The notes: generated by a model from the letters alone, not told the origin. A stretch of 64,000 nt of DNA from Variovorax gracilis (GCF_030317115.1 NZ_JASZYF010000028.1:1-64000); one strand, 5' to 3'; positions 45,391-54,562 are shown, counted from the first letter of the stretch. Program-made: numbers and translations.

Positions 45391-45930
45391 CTATGCAGTG
45401 GGCCCGCGCTTGCGGCCGTTGAGCATTGATGCCGAAAGATTCTCGCGCCACCACCAGCTCATGAGGCAGATGCCGAGAAGATGGACTGCCAGGGCGACCA
45501 GCAACGCATCGGCGAGCCATGCATGGACTTCTTGCAAGCGCTCGTCGCCCCAGAAAACGTCGAAGCGGCTCATCCACCCGGTGAGCCCAAGCAGCAATAC
45601 GAGCGACCACAACAGCCACACCATCCACAGCCCGAGCGGATCGTGGCCCATGCAACGCGGCGCGCCGGCGCGAACATAGGCGAACGCCGCAGCCGCGGAC
45701 GGCTTGAGGGCTGCCAAGCTACCATGGCCTTTCGCACACGCCGCCCACCACAGGCGTGCGACGACGACGCCGGCCGCCGCATACCCTGCGGCGCGATGCA
45801 CCTGACCGCCGTCGTCCTGCATCGTGCAGAAGATGACCAATGCGGCCAACGCCCAATGAAAGAAGCGGACAGCGACATCCCAGACAAGAGCTCCGCTTCG
45901 CACTGGATCCTCGTCGCTCGGGGTCGACAT
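45391..45930 (-). CDS. Cytochrome b561-type membrane protein
   Basis: 179 residues, four TM segments. Haem-ligand histidines are in VRFFHWALAALV, GQVHRAAGYAAAG, and two in LQEVHAWLADALLVALAVHL; the layout is that of Ni/Fe-hydrogenase-type cytochrome b / b561 proteins that pass electrons across the membrane. It begins 2 bases after a PepSY-type gene, a common pairing in Burkholderiales. Electron donor and acceptor unknown. Confidence 0.88.
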   Translation of the reverse strand: MSTPSDEDPVRSGALVWDVAVRFFHWALAALVIFCTMQDDGGQVHRAAGYAAAGVVVARLWWAACAKGHGSLAALKPSAAAAFAYVRAGAPRCMGHDPLGLWMVWLLWSLVLLLGLTGWMSRFDVFWGDERLQEVHAWLADALLVALAVHLLGICLMSWWWRENLSASMLNGRKRGPTA

Positions 45931-45932
45931 TG

Positions 45933-46208
45933 CTACTTTTCGACCTCGCTCTTCACCGGCTCCAGGGTCTTGGCGTCATAGTAGATCTCGACCTTCTTGC
46001 CGGCCTTGTTTCTGCCATAGATCTCATAGCAGTTGCCGTCGACCTTGAACTTGGCGATCGTGTAGCCCTGTGCCTCGATCTTGGCCTTGGCCTCGGCTTC
46101 CGACATCCATTCGGATTTCGGATGGGCCTTGCAGTTCGCCTTGGCGAAGGCGGGAGCCGCTGCGAAGGTGAGAAGGCCGACAGCGACGGCGAAGATAAAT
46201 TGCTTCAT
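45933..46208 (-). CDS. Secreted PepSY-type protein
   Basis: 91 residues: signal peptide MKQFIFAVAVGLLTFAAAPA, FA, then CKAHPKSEWMSEAEAKAKIE, AQGYTIAKFKVDGNCYEIYG, RNKAGKKVEIYYDAKTLEPV. This is the PepSY fold (helix plus strands, here with two cysteines). Such proteins accompany cytochrome b561 genes and may bind metal or help electron transfer. AGGA stands 8 bases before ATG 46208. Operon with the cytochrome b gene downstream. Confidence 0.88.
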   Translation of the reverse strand: MKQFIFAVAVGLLTFAAAPAFAKANCKAHPKSEWMSEAEAKAKIEAQGYTIAKFKVDGNCYEIYGRNKAGKKVEIYYDAKTLEPVKSEVEK

Positions 46209-46321
46209 CGGTTTGTCCTGGCTCAGTGAAGGAGCGCAAAAGCTTAGCATTGGTTCGTCCTCGCCGATGGAAGGCCGCCTCACGCAACGCCTGGCCTTCC
46301 TCGAGCACTGCGTCGCGGCTC

Positions 46322-46997
46322 TCAAGTCGAAAGCTGAGCGTGTGCGAACTCGCCAAGACGCTGAACGCCCTGGTCGAGTCGCTCGCTCCAGGTGCTGCCA
46401 GCGCACAGGCGCAGGCACTTCCGAAATCGCCGACTTGCGGAGAAGACGCCCCCGGGCGCGAAGCAGATGCCATGTTCAAGCGCTTTGTCAAACAAGGCTC
46501 GGGAGTCGAAACCTCTGGGCAGTTCGACCACAGTGCAAATGCGCCAGCGCGCCGGCTGACGCGCGTCTGCGCCGGAAAACTCGCCTCGACGACGCGGGTC
46601 AAGCGCAGCAGGTTCTCTTCGAGTAGGCGGCGTAGCCGACGCATGTGGCGATCGACTGCAGCGCGTTCTCGAAAGGCCTCGCACCCGGATAGCGCATCGG
46701 CTGCATTGCGCCCGGCGCTTTTGCGCAGCAAGTGATCGCGTGTTGGCGCCGCCGTCGAGCGCGATGAATGGCCCGGGACGCTCTCGCGTGAAGTGGATCT
46801 CGCCGTAGACGCCATCCTCGATCAGGGGTACGGCATGCCGTGCGAGCAGCGCAAGGAGTTCGCGCTTTTGTGCTGCGGGCATCAGGAGCCCATGGGCTGC
46901 TGAAGGCGCCGCGGCCCGGATCGGTCGGAAGCTCCAGGGCCTTCAGGCCGGGCACCTCCAGCGTGGGAAGAAGCCGAAATAGGTGGGCGATTGGAAC
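46322..46997 (-). pseudogene. Decayed MocR/PdxR-type (GntR-aminotransferase) regulator
   Basis: Pieces of a PLP-aminotransferase-like domain in family order but mixed frames: LPTLEVPGLKALELPTDPGR; MPAAQKRELLALLARHAVPL, IEDGVYGEIHF; DRHMRRLRRLLEENLLRLTR, VVEASFPAQTRVSR; VELPRGFDSRALFDKALEHG, ICFAPGGVFSASRRFRKCLR, LCAGSTWSERLDQGV, ending at 46322. The N-terminal DNA-binding part and the PLP-lysine block (SxSK) are absent. The upstream end abuts the promoter of the LysR gene, so the LysR locus probably arose next to, or inserted by, this decay. Confidence 0.6.
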
Positions 46998-47042
46998 GCG
47001 ATCGTGCGCGTAGTGTTATCGGTAAGATTGAACGTTCCAATC
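46989..47042. promoter_or_regulatory. Repeated half-sites in the LysR promoter, candidate operator
   Basis: gattggaacg (46989-46998) is exactly inverted as cgttccaatc (47033-47042). A near copy gattgaacg (47026-47034) overlaps the latter, making gattgaacgttccaatc, an almost perfect palindrome 24 bases before the LysR start. Pattern fits autoregulation by a LysR protein. Confidence 0.5.
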
Positions 47043-47066
47043 AGTTCATCCAGTTTTCAGATAGCC

Positions 47067-47996
47067 ATGCCAACCACCGATCTATCGACACGACAGCTCC
47101 GTGCGTTCGCAGCGCTGGCCGACCAGTGCAACTTCACGCGCGCTGCGCAGCGCTGCCATCTGTCGCAGCCGGCCTTCAGCACGTTGATCCGCACGCTGGA
47201 GGAAACCGTGGGCGCCCGGTTGTTCGATCGCGACACCCGCAGCGTGCAACTGACGCCGGAAGGGCGTCAGTTCGAAAGCTCGGCGAGGCGCCTGCTGGAC
47301 GACATGCAGGAATTGATCGGCGACCTTGCCGACCGCGTCGAGCGGCGGAAGGGACGCGTGAGCGTTGCGGCGCTGCCTTCGCTCGCGGCCGGCTGGCTCC
47401 CACAGATCCTTGCAGAGTTCATGCGGACCTGGCCGGGGATCGCGGTCGAGCTTCACGACGCGCTCTCGGATGCGTGCATCGCGCGGGTTCGCAATCACGA
47501 AGCCGACTTCGCACTCTCCGCGAGCGAGGCGCGGTCGACCTCGGCGGTGGACCTGCGCAGCACAAAACTGTGCAGCGACCGCTTTCACCTGGTCTGCCGG
47601 ACCGATCACCCCCTGGCGAAGATGGATCGGCTGTCGCCCAAGCACCTCGCGCCATACCCATTCATCCAGATGACCCGCAACAGCAGCGTGCGCCAGGCGC
47701 TGGACGCTGCGCTGCATCCACTGCAGCTCAATACCGCCTTTGAAGTGGAACACCTGGCGACGGTCACCGGGTTGGTCGAAGCGGGCGTCGGGATCAGCGT
47801 GGTGCCGACGCTGACGCTGTTTCATTTCCAACGCGCGACCCTGTTGACCCGCCCGCTGTCGGCGCGAGGTCTGAGCCGCACGATTCACCTGGTTCAACGG
47901 CGGGAAGGAAGTCTCTCCGTCGCGGCCCAAACCTTGCACGATTTGATCTTTGAACGGATGGGATCGCTGAAGGTTGAGGACATGGTCGCCCATTGA
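47067..47996 (+). CDS. LysR family transcriptional regulator
   Basis: 309 residues. N-terminal winged helix (LSTRQLRAFAALADQCNFTR, AAQRCHLSQPAFSTLIRTLE, then LFDRDTRSVQLTPEG) and a periplasmic-binding-like effector domain from about residue 90 (GRVSVAALPSLAAGWLPQIL ... GLVEAGVGISVVPTLTLF). The start at 47067 has no strong ribosome site but fits the family. Repeated half-sites in its promoter suggest autoregulation. No obvious divergent target gene survives: the upstream neighbour is a pseudogene. Confidence 0.92.
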   Translation: MPTTDLSTRQLRAFAALADQCNFTRAAQRCHLSQPAFSTLIRTLEETVGARLFDRDTRSVQLTPEGRQFESSARRLLDDMQELIGDLADRVERRKGRVSVAALPSLAAGWLPQILAEFMRTWPGIAVELHDALSDACIARVRNHEADFALSASEARSTSAVDLRSTKLCSDRFHLVCRTDHPLAKMDRLSPKHLAPYPFIQMTRNSSVRQALDAALHPLQLNTAFEVEHLATVTGLVEAGVGISVVPTLTLFHFQRATLLTRPLSARGLSRTIHLVQRREGSLSVAAQTLHDLIFERMGSLKVEDMVAH

Positions 47997-48152
47997 GTGG
48001 GATGCGGCGCGGTTCGTCTTGCCCGACCCGCGGTGGTCCCCGCACGTCACTGCCTTTCGGATGGCCCCGGGCGGCACTAAATGCACGCAGCCGTAGCGCA
48101 AGAGTCGGTTATGGTTCCCCCGGTCTTGTGATCCAGACCAAGGGCGACACCT

Positions 48153-48290
48153 GTGATTTCTCATGAGTTCGACGCGCCCATGGTCGGCAGCGGCCTGGCT
48201 GGATCGAGCATCGCGCTACACCTCGTAGCCGTGCACCGGGTGGCGATCCGCATCGCGGCACAGACCATCTTCGTGCCGCCCGCGGGCTGA
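48153..48290 (+). pseudogene. N-terminal stub of L-aspartate oxidase (nadB)
   Basis: GTG frame of 45 codons: VISHEFDAPMVGSGLAGSSI then ALHLVAVHRVAIRIAAQTIF and stop. It resembles the FAD-binding start of NadB (HEFDVLVVGSGLAGLSxALHL). The GxGxxG nucleotide motif survives as GSGLAG, but the rest of the roughly 530-residue enzyme is gone. It lies 45 bases before panD. Assignment to nadB over other succinate-dehydrogenase-type flavoproteins is by memory of the start sequence. Confidence 0.5.
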
Positions 48291-48335
48291 CACGACCGCT
48301 CAACCTTTTGCATTCAGAGAAAGAGCTATCTCCCC

Positions 48336-48752
48336 ATGTTGCGCACCCTGCTCAAGTCCAAGATCCACCGTGTGGCGGTCACCGATTGCGAACTGCACTA
48401 CGAAGGCTCTTGCGCCATCGACGAAGACCTGCTCGACGCGGCCGGCATGGCCGAGAACGAGCAGATCCATATCTGGAACATCAACAATGGCGAACGCTTC
48501 GTGACCTATGCGATCCGCGGCGAGCGCGGCAGCGGCATCATTTCGGTCAACGGCTCCGCCGCGCGACGGGCCTCGGTGGGCGACCTCATCATCATCGCGG
48601 CCTTCGGCCTGGTGTCCGAGGAACACGTCGCGGCGCATCGACCGAAGCTGGTCTTCGTCGACGACGCCAACCGCATCAAGGAAGAGCGCGCCCATGTTCC
48701 CGTGCAGGCGTCTCAAGCCGACGCTGTCTTCGGGCACCGATCTCGCCCCTGA
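48336..48752 (+). CDS. panD: Aspartate 1-decarboxylase
   Basis: Makes beta-alanine for pantothenate from L-aspartate, using a pyruvoyl group formed by self-cleavage. The cleavage site Gly24-Ser25 lies in YEGSCAIDE; Lys9, Arg54, Thr57 and Tyr58 of the active site are all present ([19 protein letters not shown]). At 138 residues it is somewhat longer than usual, with an extra tail after [12 protein letters not shown]. Complete and apparently functional. A nadB-like stub precedes it. Confidence 0.95.
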   Translation: MLRTLLKSKIHRVAVTDCELHYEGSCAIDEDLLDAAGMAENEQIHIWNINNGERFVTYAIRGERGSGIISVNGSAARRASVGDLIIIAAFGLVSEEHVAAHRPKLVFVDDANRIKEERAHVPVQASQADAVFGHRSRP

Positions 48753-48880
48753 GCAAAACGGCCCTTGTGAGCCCTAACCTCGAGCGTCCGGTGTCGAGCG
48801 GGAAGTAGCCGTGCGAATCTCACGTCGAGAGGCCGATGGCCTCGTACCGTTCACCCGCGAAGCACGGCGCCAACCGATGG

Positions 48881-50581
48881 CTAGGGGATGCAGGTGAAGC
48901 TTGATGCAACGGCTGGGTCTCCAGCCCCGTTGTACCTGGGCCATGTCGGAAAGTCGCACAACGGCCGCGTTCGTCCATTGGCACCCGGGTTGATGTCCGC
49001 GCCGACATGGCTCGCGGGCGCTGTGCCATTCTCGACCCACTGCTCCAAAGCCGTCACGGAGTCCCAGCTCAAGTTGAATTGGGGTCCGTTTCCGTGATCG
49101 AAGCCCGGCACATAGTAGAAGCGCATGAAGTTCGCCAGCGAGCCCGCGCCCATCGAAGTGGCCAGCCTGTTGTAGAAATCGACGGAGGTCGCGCCCGGGA
49201 TGATGGCGTCGGCCTGCCCGGTGACCATGATCAGCTTGCCGCCCTTCTTCGCGAAGGGGGTCAGGTCGGTTCGCACGTCCAGCCTCGAGGAGATGTAGTT
49301 CAGCCGCTGCGGCACGAACGCCGGTGCGCCGACGTCGAAGGTAGAGGGATCGAGGTTGGAGTCACGCATGACCCAGAAGCGGGCCAGTGAGTCGAAGATG
49401 TAGGTGGCGAACGGCATCGCAAACGTGGAAGGTGCTGCAGGCGCGCTGGTCCCCATGGCAAAGCCCTCCAGATGGACGCCCGCCTTGAGCACGTTGAATC
49501 CTGGATACGAGTTCGCGCCACTGGCCAGGATATAGGGCAGCGTCAAGCCGGCGTCGTAGCTCCTGATCCCCGCAATCTGCGCATCCGAAAGACAAGTGGC
49601 CGCGGTGTCCGCGCCGCCGGGGCAACGCAGGGTCTGGATGTCGAACTGGCACGCGGCGGGACGGCTGACGATGCCGTCGCTCACACCGTCCAGCGCATCG
49701 CATGCGGCGATGACCGCAGGCGCGATCAGGGCTTGCTTGGCCGGGGATGGGTAGGCGCCGGGCGCAGCCAGATCCTTGGAGATGCGCCCATAGTTCAACA
49801 GCATCGAAGTGAGCGACCAGGCGGGGTAGTAGGCGATGACACCGTCGTACAGGTCGGGCCACCGGTCGGCGACGTACAGCGCTTCACGCCCGCCGCCGGA
49901 TCCGCCGGCTGCGTAGGTCTTGGCGGGTCCCGAGCCGTATCGCTGATTCATCAGGACAACGGCGACGTCGCGTGTCTTTCGTAGCTGGTCTCCGAAGTAG
50001 TTTTCCAGCGCCTCGTCATTCACGCCGAAACTGCCGTCAAGCGCACTGCCGGCATGGCCCGAGTCGCTTCCGAAGGTGACATAGCCGCGCGACAACGGCG
50101 TCTGGAAGCCCGTCGTGCTCGGCGCACCGCCGGTGCCGGTGACCACCGAGCCGTCGTAGCCGCCTCCCATCAATTGAAACGCCTTCTTGTTCCATGCCGA
50201 CGGCAGGTTGACCTGGAACGATATGGGCGGCGCGGTACGGTCGACCGAAGCAATGACGCCCTTCACTTCGCAATACTCCCCCGTGGACCCCGCGGCGCTG
50301 GCGACCGGCGGCTTGAGCACTGCATCGGTCACCGTGGCCCCATTGGTCGGCAGGGAGAGGGATGAAGGGGGAAGAGCAACCGACTGGAGTGCAGAGCACG
50401 CATCGGCGGCGCTGAGGGCGGCGGGTGCAGGTGCAGCAGGCGCAGGCGCAGGCGCCGGGGCCGGCGCTGCCGCGCTTGGAAGGCCACCTCCACCACCCCC
50501 GCCGCAACCCGCCAGCACCAGCGCGGCCAGTGACAGGTGCAGTGCGGCCTGCAACGAAGTGCCGATCTCCGGTTTGTTCAT
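48881..50581 (-). CDS. Tannase/feruloyl esterase family lipoprotein lacking the CS-D-HC cysteines
   Basis: 566-residue exported esterase of the tannase family (PF07519). Lipoprotein signal with LVLAGC, then a Gly run and a Pro/Ala linker. Catalytic domain: LPSAWNKKAFQLMGGGYDGS, the nucleophile region YAAGGSGGGREALYVADRWP, the Asp region VTGQADAIIP, and the His region YYVPGFDHGNGPQ. In the family the nucleophile and histidine are each next to a cysteine that pair as a disulfide (CS...HC); here both are Gly. AGGAG stands 8 bases before ATG 50581. Last gene of the six-gene operon; presumably releases an acid from an ester outside the cytoplasm. Confidence 0.88.
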   Translation of the reverse strand: MNKPEIGTSLQAALHLSLAALVLAGCGGGGGGGLPSAAAPAPAPAPAPAAPAPAALSAADACSALQSVALPPSSLSLPTNGATVTDAVLKPPVASAAGSTGEYCEVKGVIASVDRTAPPISFQVNLPSAWNKKAFQLMGGGYDGSVVTGTGGAPSTTGFQTPLSRGYVTFGSDSGHAGSALDGSFGVNDEALENYFGDQLRKTRDVAVVLMNQRYGSGPAKTYAAGGSGGGREALYVADRWPDLYDGVIAYYPAWSLTSMLLNYGRISKDLAAPGAYPSPAKQALIAPAVIAACDALDGVSDGIVSRPAACQFDIQTLRCPGGADTAATCLSDAQIAGIRSYDAGLTLPYILASGANSYPGFNVLKAGVHLEGFAMGTSAPAAPSTFAMPFATYIFDSLARFWVMRDSNLDPSTFDVGAPAFVPQRLNYISSRLDVRTDLTPFAKKGGKLIMVTGQADAIIPGATSVDFYNRLATSMGAGSLANFMRFYYVPGFDHGNGPQFNLSWDSVTALEQWVENGTAPASHVGADINPGANGRTRPLCDFPTWPRYNGAGDPAVASSFTCIP

Positions 50582-50610
50582 CGTTCGTCTCCTATTGAAT
50601 GTCGATGCGT

Positions 50611-51798
50611 TCAATCCACGCGAATCACGATGGCGGCGCCGGTGTCTCCAGCGGCGCAGCCCGTGAAAAGTCCCAGTCCGCCGCCCGCCTCCTTGAGCGA
50701 CCAGGCCAATTCGATGATTCCGCGCATGCCGGTGGGCCCCTGCGGATGGCCGTAGATGAGGCTGCAACCCTTGACGTTCATGCGCTCGAGCGGAAAGTCC
50801 ATCTGCTGGCTGAGCCAGACGTCGTTCACCGCGAACGGGTTGTGCGAGCCGATCAGCGCGATCTGGGACACCTGCAGGCCCGCGTCGGCAAGGGCTTGCC
50901 GAGCCGCCAGGGTGGCGGCCTTGGGCATCTGGGCCTTGCCGGCGCGGGCGAAGCCGACCGACACGAGGCTGACGACCGGATCGCCTCCGCTGCGTTCGCG
51001 GACGCAGGACACATCGCCCAATACGACACCTGCGCATCCGTCGGCCGGGTGCGTCTGTCCACCGTGCGTCACGACCGAGCCGAGAAGCGCGGGCTTGAGG
51101 GCCGCCAGGCCTTCCTGGCTGTACGCGTGTACGCCTTCGTCGGCATCGACCGTGGCGGTCGACCTGCCCTTTGCGATGCGAACCGGCTGCATGTACTGCC
51201 GCTGGAACGCCCTGTCTTGCGCCAGCGAGGATTGGTACTGCGACCACCGGAGGAGCGTCAGTGCGTCGAGCCCCTCGCGGGTCATCCGTCCCTCTCGCGC
51301 GACATTGTCGGCAGTCACGACCATCGATTGGCCCGTTGCCGGGTCTGCGGCGAAGCTGTCCAGTACCCAGTGCTCGCTCAGCGGACTGCCGCCCATCGAC
51401 TGCGTTCGCGGGTAGACCAGCAAGGGGCCATTGCTCGTGCGATCGGTAGTCAGCACCAGCGTCGTTCGCCCGCTCCCCGGTGCATGAGCGAACGCGGCGC
51501 TTGCGAGGCACGCGACGGATGTTGCACAGGCCTGGGACACCATCGGCCCGCTGACTTCGGGCAGGCCCAGTTGCGCGGCGACCCACGGTGCCGCGTAGAA
51601 ACTGGACATCTGCGGAATCGTGGCGCCGATGACAAGGCTACCGATCCGTGATGCATCCACTTCGCGCGCGGCCATGGCATCGCGTGTCACCGTCACAGCC
51701 AGATCGAGGCTCGAAAGGTCCGCAAGGCTTCCCTGCCAGCGCACGAATGGCGAAGACCACGCATCGGCGAGCGAGAAGGCGATGTTGTCGAACTTCAT
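50611..51798 (-). CDS. Thiolase family protein (acetyl-CoA acetyltransferase type)
   Basis: 395 residues; last step of a beta-oxidation cycle, splitting a 3-ketoacyl-CoA. The nucleophilic cysteine lies in MVSQACATSVACLASAAFA, the histidine in LIYGHPQGPTGMRGIIELAW (thiolase NEAFA/GHP block), and the second catalytic cysteine in FTGCAAGDTGAAIV. All catalytic residues present; length normal. It starts 15 bases after the Bug receptor gene and is followed 29 bases later by the esterase. Not a housekeeping PhaA-type sequence; substrate unknown. Confidence 0.9.
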   Translation of the reverse strand: MKFDNIAFSLADAWSSPFVRWQGSLADLSSLDLAVTVTRDAMAAREVDASRIGSLVIGATIPQMSSFYAAPWVAAQLGLPEVSGPMVSQACATSVACLASAAFAHAPGSGRTTLVLTTDRTSNGPLLVYPRTQSMGGSPLSEHWVLDSFAADPATGQSMVVTADNVAREGRMTREGLDALTLLRWSQYQSSLAQDRAFQRQYMQPVRIAKGRSTATVDADEGVHAYSQEGLAALKPALLGSVVTHGGQTHPADGCAGVVLGDVSCVRERSGGDPVVSLVSVGFARAGKAQMPKAATLAARQALADAGLQVSQIALIGSHNPFAVNDVWLSQQMDFPLERMNVKGCSLIYGHPQGPTGMRGIIELAWSLKEAGGGLGLFTGCAAGDTGAAIVIRVD

Positions 51799-51813
51799 GG
51801 GCCATGCACTCGC

Positions 51814-52803
51814 TCAGTCGCCCTTGAAGCCTGTGGCCTGGACGACCTTGCTCCACCGCACGGTCTCGGCCGCGACCATCTTCCCGGCATCGGCAGTGCT
51901 CGTGCCCAGGATGCTGAAGCCCGCCTCCTCCAGTTGCCGGCGTACCTCCGGAGCGTTGACGGCCGCCACGACCTTGGCGTTCAACGCGGACACCACTGCG
52001 TCGGGCGTGCCAGCGGGGACGAACAGGCAGAACCACGCGGAGAAGTCCGCCTTCGGAAAGCCTGATTCGGTGAAGGTCGGGACATCCGGCAGGAGCGGCG
52101 AACGCTGCGGAGCGGTCGTGGCAAGCGCGCGCATCTTGCCGCCCTTCACCTGTGCCGTGGCGAGCGCGGTCGATACGAATGCGGCCTGCACATCGCCCGC
52201 GATGATTCCGGTCACCGCATCGCCCGTCGCGCGGAAATGCACGGGCTCGACCTTGAAGCCGCCCTGCTCCGCAAACATCTCGGCGCCAAAGTGCCCCGGC
52301 GTGCCGGCACCAAAGGTTGCGAAGTTGATCTTGTCCTTGCTGGCCCGTGCCGCCTTGACGAAGTCGGCGACAGACTTCGCGGGAGACGAGTTGGGGACCA
52401 CCAGGATGAAGTCGGTGCGAACCACCTCGGAGACCGGCACGAGCTCTCGCGCCGGGTCGTAGGCGAGCTTCGAGAAGGCGGCCGGTGCGATGCTGATGGC
52501 ACTGACGTCCGCGATCAGCAGCGTGTAGCCATCCGCCGGGCTCTTGGCCACGAACTGCGCGGCGATCTGGCCACCCGCTCCTGCGCGGTTCTCCACGACG
52601 ACGGGCTGGCCCAGGGTCTCGCTGAGTTTCAGGCCCAGTGTCCGGGCGACCACATCGGGCCCGGTGCCCGGCGCGAAGCCCACGGCCAGGCGGATCGATC
52701 GACTCGGATAGGCCTACGCCCACGCCAGGGACGGAAAGCCTTGGGCCGTTGCCGCAGCAAGTCCGGCTGCGAGCCAGTGGCGGCGCGAAATGTTCGAAGT
52801 CAT
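51814..52803 (-). pseudogene. Bug/TctC-type receptor with in-frame amber codon after the signal peptide
   Basis: ATG 52803 (AGGAG 5 bases upstream) opens a twin-arginine-like leader (MTSNISRRHWLAAGLAAATA, QGFPSLAWA). A TAG at 52716-52714 follows. The same frame then continues without a break as AYPSRSIRLAVGFAPGTGPD and the full Bug domain (VVENRAGAGGQIAAQFVAKS, FATFGAGTPGHFGAEMF, LLPDVPTFTESGFPK) to the stop at 51814. With the amber as a sense codon (most likely CAG) it gives a normal 329-residue receptor. Either a young pseudogene, a suppressed stop or a base error. It lies inside an otherwise intact operon. Confidence 0.8.
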
Positions 52804-52840
52804 GGTGTCTCCTGGAGAAAGGTTGTGTGGATCCGGTGGG

Positions 52841-53740
52841 TCATGCGGGACGCAGAAGTCCGACGGTTTCGGGCTCACGGCCGAGCGTGGTGGGCCAGAC
52901 AGCAGCAATGTCCTCGGCGGACCAGCCGCCGTCGCTGAAGGCAGTGCAGATCTCCTGGGGGTGGGACCACAGGCTGAGCTTGTCGCCGCCGATGCCGATG
53001 CATTGGCCGGTGACACCGGCCGCCTGCCCGGAGGCCAGGTACACGAGCAAAGGAGCGACGTCCTCGGGGAGGCCCAATCCGGCGCCCTTTCGCAGTTCGT
53101 CGGGAAGACGCTCGCCCTTGGCGACGGCTCCGGCATGGTTCGAGAACGCAGGCATGGTGGCGACCATGCGGGTGAACGCAACCGGGACGATGGCATTCAC
53201 CGTGATGTTGGAGCGGGCGCACTCCATCGACCATGTGCGTGCGAACGAAGCGATGCCGGCCTTTGCGGCGGCATAGGCGGTTTGACCCGCGTTCCCGCGC
53301 TGGCCCGCCGGCGATGCGATCAGGACGATGCGGCCGGCACTCCCCTGGCTGCGCATCTGCCGAACCGCCGCCCGTGCGCACGTGAAACTGCCCCTCAGGT
53401 GGGTCTCCACGACGCTGTCGAAGTCCTCGTCGCTCAGATTCCACAAGACCCGATCGCGCAGGTTGCCGGCATTCGCGCAGAGGATGTCGAGCCGGCCGAA
53501 GGCTTCAACGGCGCTTGCGACCAATTGGTCTGCGGCTTCGGAACTGCCGACGGCGCAGGCCTGCGCCACTGCGCGGCCGCGTTCCGCGCGAATCTCCTCC
53601 ACCGCCTGCACCGCGGCCTCTGCATCGATGTCGTTGAGCACCACCGACGCACCGGCTCGCGCCAGCGCCTTTGCGAATGCGAGGCCGAGTCCACGGCCGG
53701 CACCCGTGACGATTGCAACCTTTTCATCCAGTCTGATCAT
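52841..53740 (-). CDS. Short-chain dehydrogenase/reductase, 3-hydroxyacyl-CoA dehydrogenase-like
   Basis: 299 residues. Cofactor motif VTGAGRGLGLAFAKAL, NAG in LCANAGNLRDRVL, catalytic Ser in LIASPAGQ and YxxxK in TAYAAAKAG. The extended C-terminus (VTGQCIGIGGDKLSLWSHPQ ... GWSAEDIAAVWPTT) is the type seen in peroxisomal-multifunctional-enzyme-like SDRs that oxidise 3-hydroxyacyl-CoA. Placed between enoyl-CoA hydratase (12 bases upstream) and thiolase, it suits the third beta-oxidation step. Confidence 0.9.
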   Translation of the reverse strand: MIRLDEKVAIVTGAGRGLGLAFAKALARAGASVVLNDIDAEAAVQAVEEIRAERGRAVAQACAVGSSEAADQLVASAVEAFGRLDILCANAGNLRDRVLWNLSDEDFDSVVETHLRGSFTCARAAVRQMRSQGSAGRIVLIASPAGQRGNAGQTAYAAAKAGIASFARTWSMECARSNITVNAIVPVAFTRMVATMPAFSNHAGAVAKGERLPDELRKGAGLGLPEDVAPLLVYLASGQAAGVTGQCIGIGGDKLSLWSHPQEICTAFSDGGWSAEDIAAVWPTTLGREPETVGLLRPA

Positions 53741-53752
53741 GGCTTCAATACC

Positions 53753-54562
53753 TCATCGGCCCGCATACAGGGGGGCACGCTTTTCCATGAAAGACCTCGG
53801 CCCTTCGCGCGCGTCATCGCTCGCGAAAACCTCGCGTTTTGCGCGGTCCTCCAACCGGTAGCCGACATCCAGTGGGAGACCACTGGCTTCCAGCACGGTC
53901 TGCTTCACCGCACGCACTGCCACCGGTCCATTGGCGGCGATGTGCGATGCGATCTCGTGCGCCTTGTCCATCACCTGACCCGCAGGCACGACGTGATTGA
54001 CGAGCCCGCAACTCAGTGCGGTGGCAGCATTCATCGGACGGCCCGTCAGGAGCATCTCCATTGCGAGCGCATAGGGAATCTGCCTCGGCAATCGGACCAT
54101 CGATCCCGCGAACGGAATCAGCGCCCGCTGCACTTCCGGCAAGCCGAACGAGGCGTGTTCCGCGGCCACCCGGATGTCGGTGCCCAGCACCATCTCGAAC
54201 CCTGCGGCCAGGCAAGCACCGTTGATCGCCGCGATGACGGGCTTGTGCAGCGGGAAGTCACGCAATGACGACGCGGCCAGGACGGCGGGATCGGCCAGCA
54301 TGCGACGCTCGAACGCGTCCTGCGCCTGCCGCGCTCCGGTCATCAATGGAAGCGTGCTCCCGAGGTCTCCGCCCGCGCAGAATGCGGCATGGCCAGTGCC
54401 GGCGAGGATCGCCACGCGGATGGCGTCGTCCGCCCGCACGAGCGTGAACGCGTCGGCGAGGAGACAGAGCATCTCCGGCGTCAGCGCGTTGCGGGCCTCG
54501 GGACGATTCAGCGTCACCACGGCCACGTGGCCGGTACGTTCGACCATGACCTTGCCGCTCAT
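53753..54562 (-). CDS. Enoyl-CoA hydratase/isomerase family protein
   Basis: 269-residue crotonase-fold enzyme adding water to an enoyl-CoA. Starts MSGKVMVERTGHVAVVTLNR; CoA-binding/oxyanion blocks AAFCAGGDLGSTL and AAINGACLAAGFEMVLGTDI; the region of the catalytic acids reads FGLPEVQRALIPFAGSMVRL, with one glutamate (LPEVQ) where two glutamates occur in classic hydratases, so isomerase or other crotonase chemistry is possible. Its ATG at 54562 overlaps the stop of the acyl-CoA synthetase gene (ATGA). Confidence 0.9.
   Translation of the reverse strand: MSGKVMVERTGHVAVVTLNRPEARNALTPEMLCLLADAFTLVRADDAIRVAILAGTGHAAFCAGGDLGSTLPLMTGARQAQDAFERRMLADPAVLAASSLRDFPLHKPVIAAINGACLAAGFEMVLGTDIRVAAEHASFGLPEVQRALIPFAGSMVRLPRQIPYALAMEMLLTGRPMNAATALSCGLVNHVVPAGQVMDKAHEIASHIAANGPVAVRAVKQTVLEASGLPLDVGYRLEDRAKREVFASDDAREGPRSFMEKRAPLYAGR

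Noticed and set aside
48881-51586. Single leftward frame of 901 codons
   Set aside because: An artefact: the first 335 codons are a shadow of the thiolase gene in another frame. The true esterase starts at 50581 with a lipoprotein signal and ribosome site.
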